A stretch of 5,053 nucleotides of DNA, from the NCBI GenBank assembly GCA_937870805.1, contig CALMZT010000118.1, positions 1-5,053 on the forward strand, given 5' to 3'. Below the pieces are notes generated by a model, which worked only from the letters and a program-made list of their open reading frames with translations, was not told where the DNA came from and made no database searches. Made by a program: the position numbers and the translations under genes. Source of the DNA: an uncultured Chloroflexota bacterium. Lineage in GTDB: Bacteria > Chloroflexota > Anaerolineae > Aggregatilineales > Phototrophicaceae. Of the stretch, positions 4,888-5,053 are shown piece by piece; the first letter of the stretch is position 1; every line of letters begins with the position of its first letter.

Positions 4888-5053
4888 CGTCGTACTTGAT
4901 GCGCGAAATTTGGGTTTATGCCCCTTCCACGATGACCAACACAAAAGCTTTGGCGTGAATGACGCGGGTAACTACTGGCATTGCTTCGCAGGCTGTGGTG
5001 GGGGCAGTATCATCGACTTTCTCATGAAGTGGCGAGAAAAACACGGACAAGAA
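4880..5053 (+). pseudogene. CHC2 (DnaG-type) zinc finger, out-of-frame continuation of the primase gene (partial at right edge)
   Basis: This frame is open from just after a TGA at 4877-4879 to the window end. It reads DNVVLDARNLGLCPFHDD and on to a zinc-binding finger: C at 4919, H at 4928, then C at 4982 and C at 4994 in YWHCFAGCGGGSIIDFLM. The pattern C-x2-H-x17-C-x3-C and the following GGSIIDF match the CHC2 domain that binds template DNA in DnaG-type and phage/plasmid primases. There is no ATG or GTG before the finger and no ribosome site, so it is not a separate gene. Deleting one A from the AA at 4886/4887 gives FVSRYVVLDARNLGLCPFH in one frame with the preceding primase domain. The rest of the protein is beyond the window. 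Confidence 0.8.

Noticed and set aside
1..5053. CRISPR arrays, insertion sequences, riboswitches
   Set aside because: No regularly spaced repeats, transposase or terminal inverted repeats, and no long structured leader were seen.

Overview
The window looks like a piece of a bacterial chromosome of medium G+C content. The style of the proteins (many stand-alone receiver domains, a YgiT-type zinc finger, a primase of the archaeo-eukaryotic type with a CHC2 finger, frequent TTG starts) suggests a Chloroflexota, perhaps Anaerolineae-like. That placement is an impression from family resemblance, not a proof.

Layout. (1) Positions 1-312, minus strand: the N-terminal 104 codons of a response regulator running off the left edge. 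(2) 313-489: a divergent intergenic region with a promoter for each side. (3) 490-1387, plus strand: type I signal peptidase (lepB) followed 13 bases later by a 93-residue YgiT-type zinc-finger protein, closed by a hairpin terminator. (4) 1544-3697, plus strand: a tight three-gene operon made of a single-domain receiver protein, a receiver/class III nucleotide cyclase fusion, and a class II aldolase whose ATG overlaps the cyclase TGA. (5) 3768-3839: tRNA-Glu(UUC) with its own promoter and a terminator-like hairpin downstream. (6) 3840-5053: a region that looks accessory, with a small helix-turn-helix reading frame, an 11-bp perfect terminator, and an archaeo-eukaryotic primase-polymerase gene that starts with GTG right where its transcript is predicted to begin.

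How the genes may work together. The operon in (4) reads as a phosphorelay output module. A sensor kinase not seen here could phosphorylate the single receiver and the receiver of the cyclase, and the cyclase carries every residue expected for ATP-to-cAMP conversion. Why an aldolase is translated in coupling with it is not evident. Signal peptidase and the zinc-finger protein form a separate unit.

The most notable observation is at 4877-4890. The primase frame ends at a TAA, but the neighbouring frame continues directly into a CHC2 (DnaG-type) zinc finger that has no start of its own. Removing one A at 4886/4887 joins the two into a single reading frame. The gene is therefore either broken by a one-base insertion, affected by a sequencing error, or, less likely, read by +1 frameshifting. 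With the tRNA gene upstream, this end of the window could be the edge of an integrated replicating element or a conflict-type system, but the far end is not visible.
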